64,000 nt of DNA from Euryarchaeota archaeon UBA23. GTDB taxonomy: Archaea > Thermoplasmatota > Poseidoniia > Poseidoniales > Thalassarchaeaceae. Position 1 is the first letter of the stretch. The number at the start of each line of letters is the position of its first letter. The stretch covers positions 12,035-76,034 of the forward strand of contig DAIJ01000008.1 in the NCBI GenBank assembly GCA_002498725.1, given 5' to 3'. The translations under genes were made by a program, and so were the position numbers. The notes under the pieces are model-generated. The model ran no database searches, was not told where the DNA came from, and was given only the letters and a program-made list of their open reading frames with translations. Shown in pieces: positions 51,628-61,247 of this stretch.

Positions 51628-54600
51628 TCACTCACTCGAAGATTCACTTAGTGCAGATTCAGATGCTATTATTGCTCTAGCTACTTCAGGTGAATAACCG
51701 GTTTCAACTAAATTTTGATAATGCTCATCACGTGAATCATTCTTCTTAACATTAGGAATTATTGTTTCTGATTTTATCCCCCATATCTCATCTTCTGAGT
51801 TGGTCATTGAAGCGATAACTTCGCGAGTATCGTCTCGTACATTCGATCTTCCCCCTACGCGTCCGCGGGTTTGTAGCGCTGCTCCAACTAATGCTAACAA
51901 TGAAAGTGCGGCTAAAGATCCCATAAGTATTGGAGAATTGTAAATTGTCTCTATTACACCTCTTGGGAGTGACTTGTCTTCAACCGAATCCCAGCAACCA
52001 TCGCCATCTATGTCATTATTCTTACTTGAAGTCCATCCAAGTGCACCATGTGCACATTGATCATGAATGTCTGCAACTCCGTCATTATCATCATCTAGAT
52101 CAAATTCATCCATACAACCATCCGTGTCATGATCAATGGTAATTCGAGGACTTAATGGACACGCATCATAGACGTCTAGAACGCCGTCGCCATCATCATC
52201 TTCATCTTCAGTAGAATCAGCACAACCATCTCTATCTCTATCTGAACTCAGTGTTGAAATCCAACCTGGAGTCGGATTTGTTTCGCAGTTATCTTCAGAT
52301 GTTAGAATTCCGTCGTTATCTAGATCGTAGTCCTCATTTCTATCGTCACAACCATCAAAATCACCGTCGACTATTTCTGGAGAAATGCTTCGTGGACATC
52401 GGTCTTCTTGATCGAGATATCCGTCGTTGTCATCATCTGAATCTTCACTTATATCGCGGCAGCCGTCAGAGTCCCAATCTGTTATTGGGCCTGAATCCCA
52501 TCCAAATTCTCCATTCACACAGAGATCAAAATCGTCCAAAACACCATCATCATCAACATCATTATCTTCCTTCAGATCGTTACATCCATCCCCATCCTTG
52601 TCAGAAATTAAATTTGAAATCCAGCCAGTCATACCATATGGACAAGAATCTTCACTGTCTTCTACACCATCGTTGTCGTCATCGATATCTTCCTTACTAT
52701 CATGACAGCCATCAAGATCGTGATCAAAGGCTTGTCCTGTCCAGCCAATTTCGCCTGTTGGGCAATTGTCATCTACATCCAAGTAAGGATCGTTGTCATC
52801 ATTATCATCTTCATCTGGATCTCTACAGCCATCGTTATCATGATCTTCTGAGAAAGTTTGCCAATATTGTGCTCCATTAGGGCATTGGTCGAGATGGTTA
52901 AGAACGCCATCGCCATCATTATCTATATCTTCAAAGACATCGTCACATCCGTCGGCGTCGGCATCAATTCTATCTAGGTTCATAACTCCTGTAGGACATT
53001 CGTCAACATCATCTTCAAAACCATCATTATCGTCATCGATATCTTCTGTTGAATCTTTACAACCATCTCCATCATAATCAGTATTTACTCCAGATATCCA
53101 ATCTGATTCTCCAAATTGACAATTATCTTGATCATCAGGAATTCCATCTTGATCATCATCATTCCAATCGTTATTATTGATTAGATTGATTTGGATTTGT
53201 TGTTCTACCATTGCATAATCATCACTAGTTGATTGAACTTTAACAATTAAATCAAAGGTTTGATCCTCATTGATTTGCCTTATATCGGGAGATTGAATAA
53301 GAACAAATAACTCCTTAGTGCCACCTTCTACTATTGTAGTAGTTGATTGATAATTACTGTCGACTCCAGAATTAATAGTCCATAAATCGGGTTGGCCTTC
53401 AGTACTTATTGTAACAATGTCGCTGCTACCTGGGATTTGAATTCCACGTAATACAAGATTTGCTTCTACTGATTGACCTGGTTCAAGAGTAATTTCTTGA
53501 GGTTGAGTAGGAGCTAAATCAAGACGCATATCAAATAAATCCTCATTCCACATACAAACGTCCCATTTGTTCAACTGACTATCCGGATTTGTACAGTCAT
53601 TTGCAGTCCAAGCAATTGTACGCTCTGGCCACTCAAACTTGACAATCGGTTGGGCGCTTGCTGAAAATTCACTACCGAATATTCCCATCAGATTATCTGA
53701 ACTACTAGTAATAGTACGTGTATTCACAACACTGTAGGCTTGGGTAAGATATCGATTCAGTGGTAATTCCTCAAAGTCATTCATTACAGGAGATTGTATT
53801 CTAGTCCAGCGGAGTTCCACTATCTCTTCATCAGCAGACTCAGCTCCAGACTCAAACCAAGTGATGTGTATTGAACCATCTCGATCAAAATCTACACGTG
53901 GATTCGCTCCCCAAATCAAATTAGACTGTTGTACTGCAGTGTCCTTTACAACAACTGTAGATTCTAAGTCTAAACCATCAAATTCTCCATCTAATTCTCC
54001 AGCACGTGTTGGGTCTATTTGCATGTAGTGTAACTGACTCGGGCCCGACTTAGATGGGAATTCGCCCCTTCCATCTACCCAGACAACATGTATATTTCCG
54101 TCATCGTCGATGTTAACATCTGGATTCATTGCCCAAGTGTGACCTTGAGTTAGTCTAGTATCGTTAACTAAAACCAAGTGTCCTATAGTGTCCCAACCTG
54201 CACCGTCATCGCGCCAATACCAGTCAGTATCTGGGCCGATGTCCTCTGTGTATTCGCCCGATTCTGCATCTATTGTGTGACCAGGGTCGCCAATAGTCCA
54301 AGTGCTTCTTGGATTAGAAAGTAATGAGTAAGGATTCAGAACTGTAAGGAAGGTATTAGTTGCTCCACTTCCAGTGGTGATATTGATAATTGCACTAACC
54401 ATATTGTTCATTTCATCAGTATAGGATGCTATTGGTAGTTGCACATCATCAATCCAAGCTGAGTCATTCCCATGAGATACTGACCCATCCTTGACATACT
54501 TCCATGTGTATGTGTGGTAGCCAGGAGATACTGATGCTGTGTAAGTGCCGTTGCTTTCACCAGACCACGCTGATGTGAATGATGAAGAGGAACAATTTGG

Positions 54601-56520
54601 ATTATCGACACAGAACAATAGATAGTCGTAGTTGGCCTCGCTCGATACAGAATAATTGAAAGAAAGAGTCCCGGAATTCATCGCACCTGAATACTCTAAA
54701 CTGGAGTATTGATTGTCACCAATATCTGCCGATTGGGCACTATAATTCCCGCCCAGAGTACGGTTGCTCTGTGTAAACCACCAGAAGTTGCTTGACCCAG
54801 CATGAGTCCATCCATTAGCAATGTAGCCAACTTCAAAGTCCCCGTGGAATTCAGTTAATTCTTCCGTTGGGTAGTAGAATAATTCTCCACCAGCATCAGT
54901 ATTACGAACAGATGTACCATCGCAATTCCGTGTGTACAAACCAGCAATAGTTGCATTTACAGTTAAATCAATGTCAGGGCAATGTGCAAGATTCATCATG
55001 TGGTGACGCACTCTTGTATCTTCGTGAGTATTGGTATTTGCTCCATATGATGTAGTACCAGCTACTGGCACAGGAATTACTCCAGCCTGTAAGCAAGCAT
55101 CGTGTGATTCATTGATACTCTGATAATCATCCGCTAGGTTAGCAGAGTTTCCTCCAAAAGGTCCCTCGTCAGAAACTGGTATGACGAGTTTTGTTGCATT
55201 TGGATTCCAAGTGTGATCTACAGCAGTAGGAGGATTTCCAGGAATTAAACCTGAAGAATCTCTCCATGATTCACACGCCCATGTAGACCCTGGACCCCAC
55301 ATCTCAGAATTGTATCCCCAATCGGAGGGTATTGTTAGAGCGGTGCCATTGTAAACAACTTCTGTAAGAGGTCTAATTCCGCCTGATGTATCACTGGAAT
55401 TTTGACCTAGGGATGTTGATCTTGGGCCGTTTGAACCGTCGTCACCGACTGTGATTGCATTGGCGCAATTAGTATGTTGGTTAGCATTATGCATGTTGCC
55501 ACTCAAAGTATAGAGAGTTTCTAGAACTGTAATGTTCGCTGCTTCTAGCATCGGTTTTATTCCGGCGAAATTCTCACCTGTGGTCAGTACTCCTCCGTAG
55601 AATACTGCACACATGTCACTCCATTCTGTGGTCATAGATCCTGAAGAATCTAACAAACCAACATATTCTACCATGGATCCTCTTGTATCTTCCCAAACAA
55701 TTACTGCAGTATTATTCGCACCGATACTTACCGCTGGATTTCCTTTATGGCCAAGGGCAGGAGTTACTAAGGTGCTGTTGATCAATACCATGAAGCCGCT
55801 TGATGAGGTGTGGGCTAACATGCAATAGTAGACTAGAGGACTATTGAAGTAAAGCCCCTGAGGATCATAGCTGTCGATCCATACAATATGTACAGCGTCA
55901 AGTGAGTCTACTGCAATATCTGGTTCAGATCTTGTTCCTGCTCCATCTGCTACCGTATGAGATACTACCGTCATATTTGCAATATCCCCAGAAGATCCAT
56001 CAAGATCGTCTTCGGATGGATCAAGAAGGGTGTACAAAATTTCTGTGTCGGTAACTTCCCAAACGATATGAGCACGGCCCATTGAATCGACTACCATAGA
56101 TGGACTAGAAAGCGATGTGGAGTTATTATCTCCAACTTGAGTTGTAGAAATTAAAATTGTATCCACGCCAGTTGAAATTTGAATTAGAGCATACCTAAGA
56201 AGAGGAGTGCTTGCATTTTCAATCCATATAAGGTGTATACGATTTGAGTCATCCATAACTCCCATTACATCGATTGGATTATTTGCATTTAGATTGCTTA
56301 GAAGCGTTGTAGTATCGGTGTCGCTGATTGTCCCATTTGCCGTAAACGAATTTTCCGCGCTATCGTCTAAAACAACATTAGTTGCAATCATTGAAGGTAG
56401 AGTAACAGATCCTATCATTAACAAAACAAGGGCTAATGCAAGTTTTGTATTGTCTTGTTTATAATTTGTTTTTTTCCAACTATTTTCGCGGGTCGTTCTC
56501 GGCGCGGCGTTCGATACCAT
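51628..56520 (-). CDS. Giant cell-surface protein with beta-propeller-like and thrombospondin type-3 repeats
   Basis: 1630 residues. The N-terminus is basic and then hydrophobic (KLALALVLLMIGSVTLP), a signal peptide. The first part repeats VWxD/E-type strands (AHIVWEVTD, VHIVWIDSY, AVIVWEDTRG), typical of secreted beta-propellers. A region with SDEGPFGG and LLDSSGSM may be von Willebrand A-like. Around 53160-51975, ten calcium-binding repeats of the DDDNDGFEDDVDECP type follow. A hydrophobic helix (LMGSLAALSLLALVGAAL) and a cytoplasmic tail of about 75 residues end the protein, so it is anchored at its C-terminus. It is a typical adhesion or surface-layer-associated giant; the ligand is unknown. 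Confidence 0.85.
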   Translation of the reverse strand: MVSNAAPRTTRENSWKKTNYKQDNTKLALALVLLMIGSVTLPSMIATNVVLDDSAENSFTANGTISDTDTTTLLSNLNANNPIDVMGVMDDSNRIHLIWIENASTPLLRYALIQISTGVDTILISTTQVGDNNSTSLSSPSMVVDSMGRAHIVWEVTDTEILYTLLDPSEDDLDGSSGDIANMTVVSHTVADGAGTRSEPDIAVDSLDAVHIVWIDSYDPQGLYFNSPLVYYCMLAHTSSSGFMVLINSTLVTPALGHKGNPAVSIGANNTAVIVWEDTRGSMVEYVGLLDSSGSMTTEWSDMCAVFYGGVLTTGENFAGIKPMLEAANITVLETLYTLSGNMHNANQHTNCANAITVGDDGSNGPRSTSLGQNSSDTSGGIRPLTEVVYNGTALTIPSDWGYNSEMWGPGSTWACESWRDSSGLIPGNPPTAVDHTWNPNATKLVIPVSDEGPFGGNSANLADDYQSINESHDACLQAGVIPVPVAGTTSYGANTNTHEDTRVRHHMMNLAHCPDIDLTVNATIAGLYTRNCDGTSVRNTDAGGELFYYPTEELTEFHGDFEVGYIANGWTHAGSSNFWWFTQSNRTLGGNYSAQSADIGDNQYSSLEYSGAMNSGTLSFNYSVSSEANYDYLLFCVDNPNCSSSSFTSAWSGESNGTYTASVSPGYHTYTWKYVKDGSVSHGNDSAWIDDVQLPIASYTDEMNNMVSAIINITTGSGATNTFLTVLNPYSLLSNPRSTWTIGDPGHTIDAESGEYTEDIGPDTDWYWRDDGAGWDTIGHLVLVNDTRLTQGHTWAMNPDVNIDDDGNIHVVWVDGRGEFPSKSGPSQLHYMQIDPTRAGELDGEFDGLDLESTVVVKDTAVQQSNLIWGANPRVDFDRDGSIHITWFESGAESADEEIVELRWTRIQSPVMNDFEELPLNRYLTQAYSVVNTRTITSSSDNLMGIFGSEFSASAQPIVKFEWPERTIAWTANDCTNPDSQLNKWDVCMWNEDLFDMRLDLAPTQPQEITLEPGQSVEANLVLRGIQIPGSSDIVTISTEGQPDLWTINSGVDSNYQSTTTIVEGGTKELFVLIQSPDIRQINEDQTFDLIVKVQSTSDDYAMVEQQIQINLINNNDWNDDDQDGIPDDQDNCQFGESDWISGVNTDYDGDGCKDSTEDIDDDNDGFEDDVDECPTGVMNLDRIDADADGCDDVFEDIDNDGDGVLNHLDQCPNGAQYWQTFSEDHDNDGCRDPDEDDNDDNDPYLDVDDNCPTGEIGWTGQAFDHDLDGCHDSKEDIDDDNDGVEDSEDSCPYGMTGWISNLISDKDGDGCNDLKEDNDVDDDGVLDDFDLCVNGEFGWDSGPITDWDSDGCRDISEDSDDDNDGYLDQEDRCPRSISPEIVDGDFDGCDDRNEDYDLDNDGILTSEDNCETNPTPGWISTLSSDRDRDGCADSTEDEDDDGDGVLDVYDACPLSPRITIDHDTDGCMDEFDLDDDNDGVADIHDQCAHGALGWTSSKNNDIDGDGCWDSVEDKSLPRGVIETIYNSPILMGSLAALSLLALVGAALQTRGRVGGRSNVRDDTREVIASMTNSEDEIWGIKSETIIPNVKKNDSRDEHYQNLVETGYSPEVARAIIASESALSESSSE
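51975..53180 (-). repeat. Ten thrombospondin type-3-like repeats (in the giant surface protein)
   Basis: Each unit of about 35-40 residues has a DxDxDG calcium loop, a following DxxDxC(P) cysteine and a DGCxD cysteine, for example DDDNDGFEDDVDECPTG and DNDGDGVLNHLDQCPNG. I count ten units, two of them degenerate in the calcium loop. The high D content gives the GAT/GAC-rich (plus-strand ATC/GTC) repeats visible in the DNA. Confidence 0.85.
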
Positions 56521-56611
56521 GCCCTGTCAAGTCATTGTATGGCTATAGACGGGAGGCCGGACATGTCCGAAACTGGTCTTTTTTACATAGTTATGGTTGG
56601 TGATCAGAAAT

Positions 56612-58258
56612 TTATTCGCTATCACGGCGGTGGCGAATATAGTCTGTATAATTACCAGGCCAAATCCACATACTTCCATCACCGGGCAATTCCCAAATTG
56701 TATCGCAAACCTTGTCGAGAAACCATCTATCGTGACTTACTGTAATAATACTACCATCATAATCCTGTAAAGCCTCTTCCAAGGCCTCTTTGGCATCGGT
56801 ATCAAGATGATTTGTTGGTTCATCTAGAAGTAACAAATTATTATCTTCAAGGAGAAGTTTAAGCATTGCAATTCTTGCTCTTTCGCCACCACTTAACTTA
56901 CTCAATTTTGTTTCAACCATCTCATTAGTAAATTGGAATCTGCCGAGTAGAGCTCTTATGTCGCCATAATCCATACGAGGTTTTAGAGCTCTAACTTGTT
57001 CAACTGGAGTGAGGTCGAAATTCAATGAGCGATGGTCTTGATGAAAATATCCAATTTGCACACCGGGCTTAACATCAATTGTGCCTGAATCTAACTTTAA
57101 TTCCCCCTGAATTAAGCGTAGAAGGGTGGTTTTACCAGCACCATTAGGTCCAACAATTCCTATTTTTTGAGCACGTGAAACTCCTACTTCTAGCCCCTTA
57201 ATTATTGGGCTATTGAGCCCCTCAAAAGTTAGCGTGGCATTATGAAAATCTAATACCTCAACACTACTTTTTTCTGTTGACTCAAGTGTGAAGTTAAGTC
57301 CTCTTCTTTGCCTTGGTTTGAGTGATTTTAACCATCTTAACTCTCCTTGTGCACGACTCAGTAAGAAACGCTTCTGAGATATTGATTTGTCATATTTATT
57401 CGCCCTTTTCATGGACTGTAGCGCCCCAGTAAGCCTCTTTACTTCGGCCTCAGACTTTTTTATTCGATCAGCCAGAGTTTGCAAAAATAATTCCTTTTGT
57501 TGAAGAAATGAAGTATAGTTTCCATGGTAACCCTTTGCTCTAGTATCCTGAATTTCTACAATGCCGTTACAAACTTTATCGAGGAAATAACGATCATGGC
57601 TTACAATCAATAGAGCACCATTGAATGTCTTCAAGAATTCTTCCAACCAATCTAAAGTAGTGAGATCTAAATGATTAGTTGGTTCATCGAGGAAAAATAC
57701 GTCTATTTCGGAAAGACCAACTAGTTGCCTAGCAAGTGCGACTTTAGCTCGTTCACCTCCGGAAAGATCTGAAAGGGGCATATCTAATGGGTGGTGATCA
57801 AGATCTAATGCCTTGAGTATTTCCTGAGCATGGCTTGCAACATTTGTACCTCCACTTCTTGCCATCAGTGATTGGAGTTCTTGATACCTATCGATATCTG
57901 GTTGCCAATCTCCATCATAGAATGATGGTTCGGCCATTTTTGTTTCTAAAGCCGCTATTTCTTCCTCTAATTCCTGAAATTGTCTTCCGCGTCGTGCAAG
58001 CTCTTGTTCTAGAGTTGCTCCTTCATCTATATCTCGAATCTGAGTTAAGAACGCCAAACGTAATCCGGGTGCAAAAGTAATATCTCCTATATCCTGATTT
58101 TGATTAGAAATCGTTCTCAATAGAGTTGTTTTACCGGCTCCGTTATGCCCCACAACTCCTATTCTATCGCCTTCATCGATTCTCAAATTTACACCATCTA
58201 GAACCTTAACGGGTCCAAATGAACGATGTACGTCCTCTAGGCGAATCAGCTCACGCAC
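56612..58258 (-). CDS. ABC-F family ATPase
   Basis: 548 residues with two ABC nucleotide-binding domains and no membrane helices. NBD1 has Walker A GHNGAGKTTL, signature LSGGERAKVALA and FFLDEPTNHLDL. NBD2 has GPNGAGKTTL, LSGGERARIAML and LLLDEPTNHLDT. The linker between them (about residues 240-320) is the charged ABC-F helical hairpin that enters the ribosome E/P site. Translation-factor or resistance roles are typical. The start is GTG 58258, reading RELIRLEDVH. Confidence 0.93.
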   Translation of the reverse strand: MRELIRLEDVHRSFGPVKVLDGVNLRIDEGDRIGVVGHNGAGKTTLLRTISNQNQDIGDITFAPGLRLAFLTQIRDIDEGATLEQELARRGRQFQELEEEIAALETKMAEPSFYDGDWQPDIDRYQELQSLMARSGGTNVASHAQEILKALDLDHHPLDMPLSDLSGGERAKVALARQLVGLSEIDVFFLDEPTNHLDLTTLDWLEEFLKTFNGALLIVSHDRYFLDKVCNGIVEIQDTRAKGYHGNYTSFLQQKELFLQTLADRIKKSEAEVKRLTGALQSMKRANKYDKSISQKRFLLSRAQGELRWLKSLKPRQRRGLNFTLESTEKSSVEVLDFHNATLTFEGLNSPIIKGLEVGVSRAQKIGIVGPNGAGKTTLLRLIQGELKLDSGTIDVKPGVQIGYFHQDHRSLNFDLTPVEQVRALKPRMDYGDIRALLGRFQFTNEMVETKLSKLSGGERARIAMLKLLLEDNNLLLLDEPTNHLDTDAKEALEEALQDYDGSIITVSHDRWFLDKVCDTIWELPGDGSMWIWPGNYTDYIRHRRDSE

Positions 58259-58298
58259 AATTGGCAGTCGGCTGGACTCGTATTCAAGGGTTAATCGG

Positions 58299-59543
58299 TT
58301 AGGATTGCAGAGAGTTTAGCCGAGTTTTGTCTATACGTTCCCACTCAAACTCTCCTAATTCAGTGGGAGGGCGGCCAAAGTGGCCACCTGAAGATGTTGA
58401 TGAATAGAGAGGTCTGTGCAATTGTAATTCTTTCAATATCGATGCTGGTCGGAAATCGAATACGTTGCGAACTCTATTTGTTAATTCCAAATCACTAATC
58501 TTACCTGTTCCAAATGTTTCCACGCGCAGACTTACAGGAGCCGCTACTCCAATCACATAAGCAACTTGAATCTCACATTTACTGGCTAGACCTGCTGCGA
58601 CTACATGTTTTGCTACCCATCGTGTGTAATATGTTGCTGATCTGTCGACCTTTGTTGGATCCTTACCAGAGAATGCTCCGCCACCATGACGGGCCATTCC
58701 TCCATATGTATCCACAACTATCTTGCGACCTGTTATTCCTGCATCTGCATATGGCCCTCCTGGATCTGCGAACCTGCCTGTACCATTTACATGGAGAATA
58801 TATCCATTCTGAATCCAATGAAAAGGTATTGCATGCTCTACAACTTCTTCTTTGATAACTTGTCTAATGTATTCTTGCTCTGCAGTAATATCTCCGCCAA
58901 ATTGATCCTTTAAGGCATCATCATGTTGGACCGCGACGACTACTGTGTGAACATGACTTGGATTACCTTCGGAATCATACTCAATCGTTACTTGGCTCTT
59001 TCCATCTGGCCTTACCCAAGGTATTTCACCGCTCGCTACAATCATATCTAGACGTCTGCAAATTCTCTGTGCTAAAGCTGCTGAAAGTGGAAAGTAGCGA
59101 CCCTTTAAGGGGCCTTCCACTTCAGTCTCTGTACAAGCATAACCAAACATCATTCCTTGGTCGCCGGCACCTACATCATCTGGAGAGTTGCCGTCTACTC
59201 CTTGGGCAATATTGGAGGATTGAGTCGTGATATTTACCTGTACATCACAAAAATCCTTACTTGTTGCATCCATTCCAATTGCATGGCTGGTGTAACCAAT
59301 GTTAGCTGCTGTTGATCTGGCAATCTCTTCATAATCTGGAGTTTGGCCATTCAGACTAACTTCTCCAGCAAGAATAATTACTGCCTTTTGGGCCATCCCT
59401 TTGACCATAGTTTCTACAGCAACACGTGCAGAAGGATCCGTTGCTAGACAAGAATCGACTATCGCATCAGATATTGCATCGCACACCTTGTCTGGATGTC
59501 CGGCACAAACTGACTCGGACGTAAACAGGTTAGGCATAACCAT
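58299..59543 (-). CDS. metK: S-adenosylmethionine synthetase, bacterial/eukaryotic type
   Basis: Makes SAM from methionine and ATP. 414 residues with TSESVCAGHPDKVCDAISD, GAGDQGMMFGYACTETE, GGGAFSGKDPTKVDRSATYYTRW, and VAYVIGVAAPVSLRVETFG. These are MetK motifs of bacteria and eukaryotes. Most archaea use an unrelated-looking MAT, so this is a transferred or retained bacterial form. The ATG at 59543 follows GGAGGT with good spacing. Confidence 0.95.
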   Translation of the reverse strand: MVMPNLFTSESVCAGHPDKVCDAISDAIVDSCLATDPSARVAVETMVKGMAQKAVIILAGEVSLNGQTPDYEEIARSTAANIGYTSHAIGMDATSKDFCDVQVNITTQSSNIAQGVDGNSPDDVGAGDQGMMFGYACTETEVEGPLKGRYFPLSAALAQRICRRLDMIVASGEIPWVRPDGKSQVTIEYDSEGNPSHVHTVVVAVQHDDALKDQFGGDITAEQEYIRQVIKEEVVEHAIPFHWIQNGYILHVNGTGRFADPGGPYADAGITGRKIVVDTYGGMARHGGGAFSGKDPTKVDRSATYYTRWVAKHVVAAGLASKCEIQVAYVIGVAAPVSLRVETFGTGKISDLELTNRVRNVFDFRPASILKELQLHRPLYSSTSSGGHFGRPPTELGEFEWERIDKTRLNSLQS

Positions 59544-59586
59544 CGGACCTCCACTTCATACATAGGGTTTCGGCGAACTGAATATC

Positions 59587-60189
59587 TCACAATGTATTGA
59601 GAACTGTTGATATTTCTTCAAGAACTGAGGTGGTTGCCCAATAAGTTCTACTCTGCCAAATTATGACTCCTTCTTTATCGATAATTTGTAATGTTGGAGT
59701 AACCGGATTATCGAAGGCATCAATCAATTTAATGTCTGTCTCTTCTCCCGTTTCTGCGTTCCAAACTACAGCACCTTCTTCTGGCATTAAAATTGGCCAT
59801 GGAGTATATTCTTCAGATGATTGATTTCCGTATACATTGAAAACCTGTTTGTGAGTTTCAAAATTTGGATATCTATGGATCGTAACTACATGAGAGGCAT
59901 TAGAAAAATTACCGTTTTCCATCTCATTACGTATAGTTTCAGTCCAATCATGGCATCCAGAACACCCTGCACCGGCCCAGAGAATTAGTGTACTACGATT
60001 ATCGGCTTGCTCCAGAAGATTATAATTTGCAGATTTGTCAACCTCTCTTCCTAGAGTTGGAGATATGACATTTATACGGTCATTCACTATGTTTTCATTT
60101 TCAATTGAAGAAGACTCAACAATTGGACCGACACAACCTGAGGAGATGAAGGCGAAAGAGAGCATGACCACCAGAAATGGATTTCTCAT
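59587..60189 (-). CDS. Thioredoxin-fold lipoprotein
   Basis: 200 residues. The N-terminus (LVVMLSFAFISSGC) is a lipoprotein signal with lipobox SSGC. The mature part is a thioredoxin fold with the redox pair in WAGAGCSGCHDW, and the cis-proline stretch TPTLQIIDKEGVIIW. A surface disulfide reductase or TlpA-like role is plausible. It sits between metK and the divergent membrane-protein gene. Confidence 0.8.
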   Translation of the reverse strand: MRNPFLVVMLSFAFISSGCVGPIVESSSIENENIVNDRINVISPTLGREVDKSANYNLLEQADNRSTLILWAGAGCSGCHDWTETIRNEMENGNFSNASHVVTIHRYPNFETHKQVFNVYGNQSSEEYTPWPILMPEEGAVVWNAETGEETDIKLIDAFDNPVTPTLQIIDKEGVIIWQSRTYWATTSVLEEISTVLNTL

Positions 60190-60283
60190 GATTGGTGTTA
60201 GAATAGACTAGACATAAAGAGTTGTTTTTTTTAGTACTAAGCGAAAAACTGTATTTTATCAACCAAAACTTTGTGCAACAGGC

Positions 60284-60835
60284 ATGGAAGTCACAAGGGA
60301 ATCATTGAGAGTTACCACCACCATCCTAGGTATCTTAGTTCTAGTGTCGTACTATTATGGTGTCTCAAGAGCAGATGAGCCTGCTAAACTCTGGGGTGGT
60401 GTTCCAGTTTCTTGGCAGACTTACATTGTACCATTCATGTTTATTGCAGCTATCGGGTATCTTGCTTATTGGTGGGTTACACTATTCCAGATGGACACCT
60501 CAACAATAGAATCGCTAAATTGGCCCTGGGCCGATTCAGATGGAAAGGGTCTGGAAAGGCTAGCTATTGCTTACGGATTTGTTCTAATACCGTCTGCACT
60601 GTGGTTAGAAAGTACTCTATTTCATATGTCAAATGATTATACTTGGACCCCTATTGTTGTTGTAGGGATTTTATCATTGGTTTCCTTAGGAAATGTGATG
60701 TTTGGTTTGTTGGCATATGATGCACACTTGAGTGGTGTTGAAAATTCTTGGATATTAATTGCAGGATCTTTAATGCTAGCATTTCAAGTAATTGTGAATG
60801 ACTTGATTGTTTGGTCAATTAAATTCCCTTGGTGA
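60284..60835 (+). CDS. Small membrane protein, unknown function
   Basis: 183 residues with about five hydrophobic segments (TTTILGILVLVSYYYG, TYIVPFMFIAAIGYLAYWW, LAIAYGFVLIPSALWL, PIVVVGILSLVSLGNVMFGLL, SWILIAGSLMLAFQVIV). No motif was recognised. It is the first gene of a plus-strand run; its stop is 4 nt before the next start (60840), so co-transcription is likely. Confidence 0.7.
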   Translation: MEVTRESLRVTTTILGILVLVSYYYGVSRADEPAKLWGGVPVSWQTYIVPFMFIAAIGYLAYWWVTLFQMDTSTIESLNWPWADSDGKGLERLAIAYGFVLIPSALWLESTLFHMSNDYTWTPIVVVGILSLVSLGNVMFGLLAYDAHLSGVENSWILIAGSLMLAFQVIVNDLIVWSIKFPW

Positions 60836-60839
60836 TCCA

Positions 60840-61202
60840 ATGAATACGAATAGCTTGGTAGGAGTTTACAATGCTGATGGGGGATTAATGGGGGAATTAG
60901 CATATTTTTGGGGAAAAATCAGAGGTACTGCTCATTGTTCTTTGTGCGACATTACTCACAGTAAGGTATCTATGAAACGAGAGTGGAAAAAATTCTCGGA
61001 GAATTTGAGTGTGCCATTTGAACTTCTACATATCAATGAGCAGGATCCGCTATTATCAGAATTCACATCTGGTAAAACTCCATGCGTTGTAGCCAATACT
61101 GCTTCCGGATTGGAAATCATTCTAACATCTGATCATCTAGAGAATTGTAAAAAATCAGTAGATAGGTTTGAAAAAATGTTAATCGCTTCAATGGAGTTGT
61201 AA
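60840..61202 (+). CDS. Conserved small protein with CxxC motif, unknown function
   Basis: 120 residues. The N-terminus VGVYNADGGLMGELAYFWGK leads to AHCSLCDITHSKVSMKREW, a CxxC that could bind metal or be redox-active, and a later KTPCVVAN cysteine. The same pattern occurs in bacterial hypothetical proteins, as far as I recall. ATG 60840 is chosen because GGTGA lies 4 nt upstream; a frame from 60807 would overlap the previous gene. Confidence 0.65.
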   Translation: MNTNSLVGVYNADGGLMGELAYFWGKIRGTAHCSLCDITHSKVSMKREWKKFSENLSVPFELLHINEQDPLLSEFTSGKTPCVVANTASGLEIILTSDHLENCKKSVDRFEKMLIASMEL

Positions 61203-61247
61203 AATCATCTCCGATTACTTCACAAATAGAACATAGGACGGACAATT

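Noticed and set aside
55640..55670. Confident von Willebrand A MIDAS (LLDSSGSM) in the giant surface protein
   Set aside because: The motif sits in a strand pattern (VWEDTRG...YVGLLD) repeated in the propeller-like part, so the resemblance may be chance; noted only as possible.
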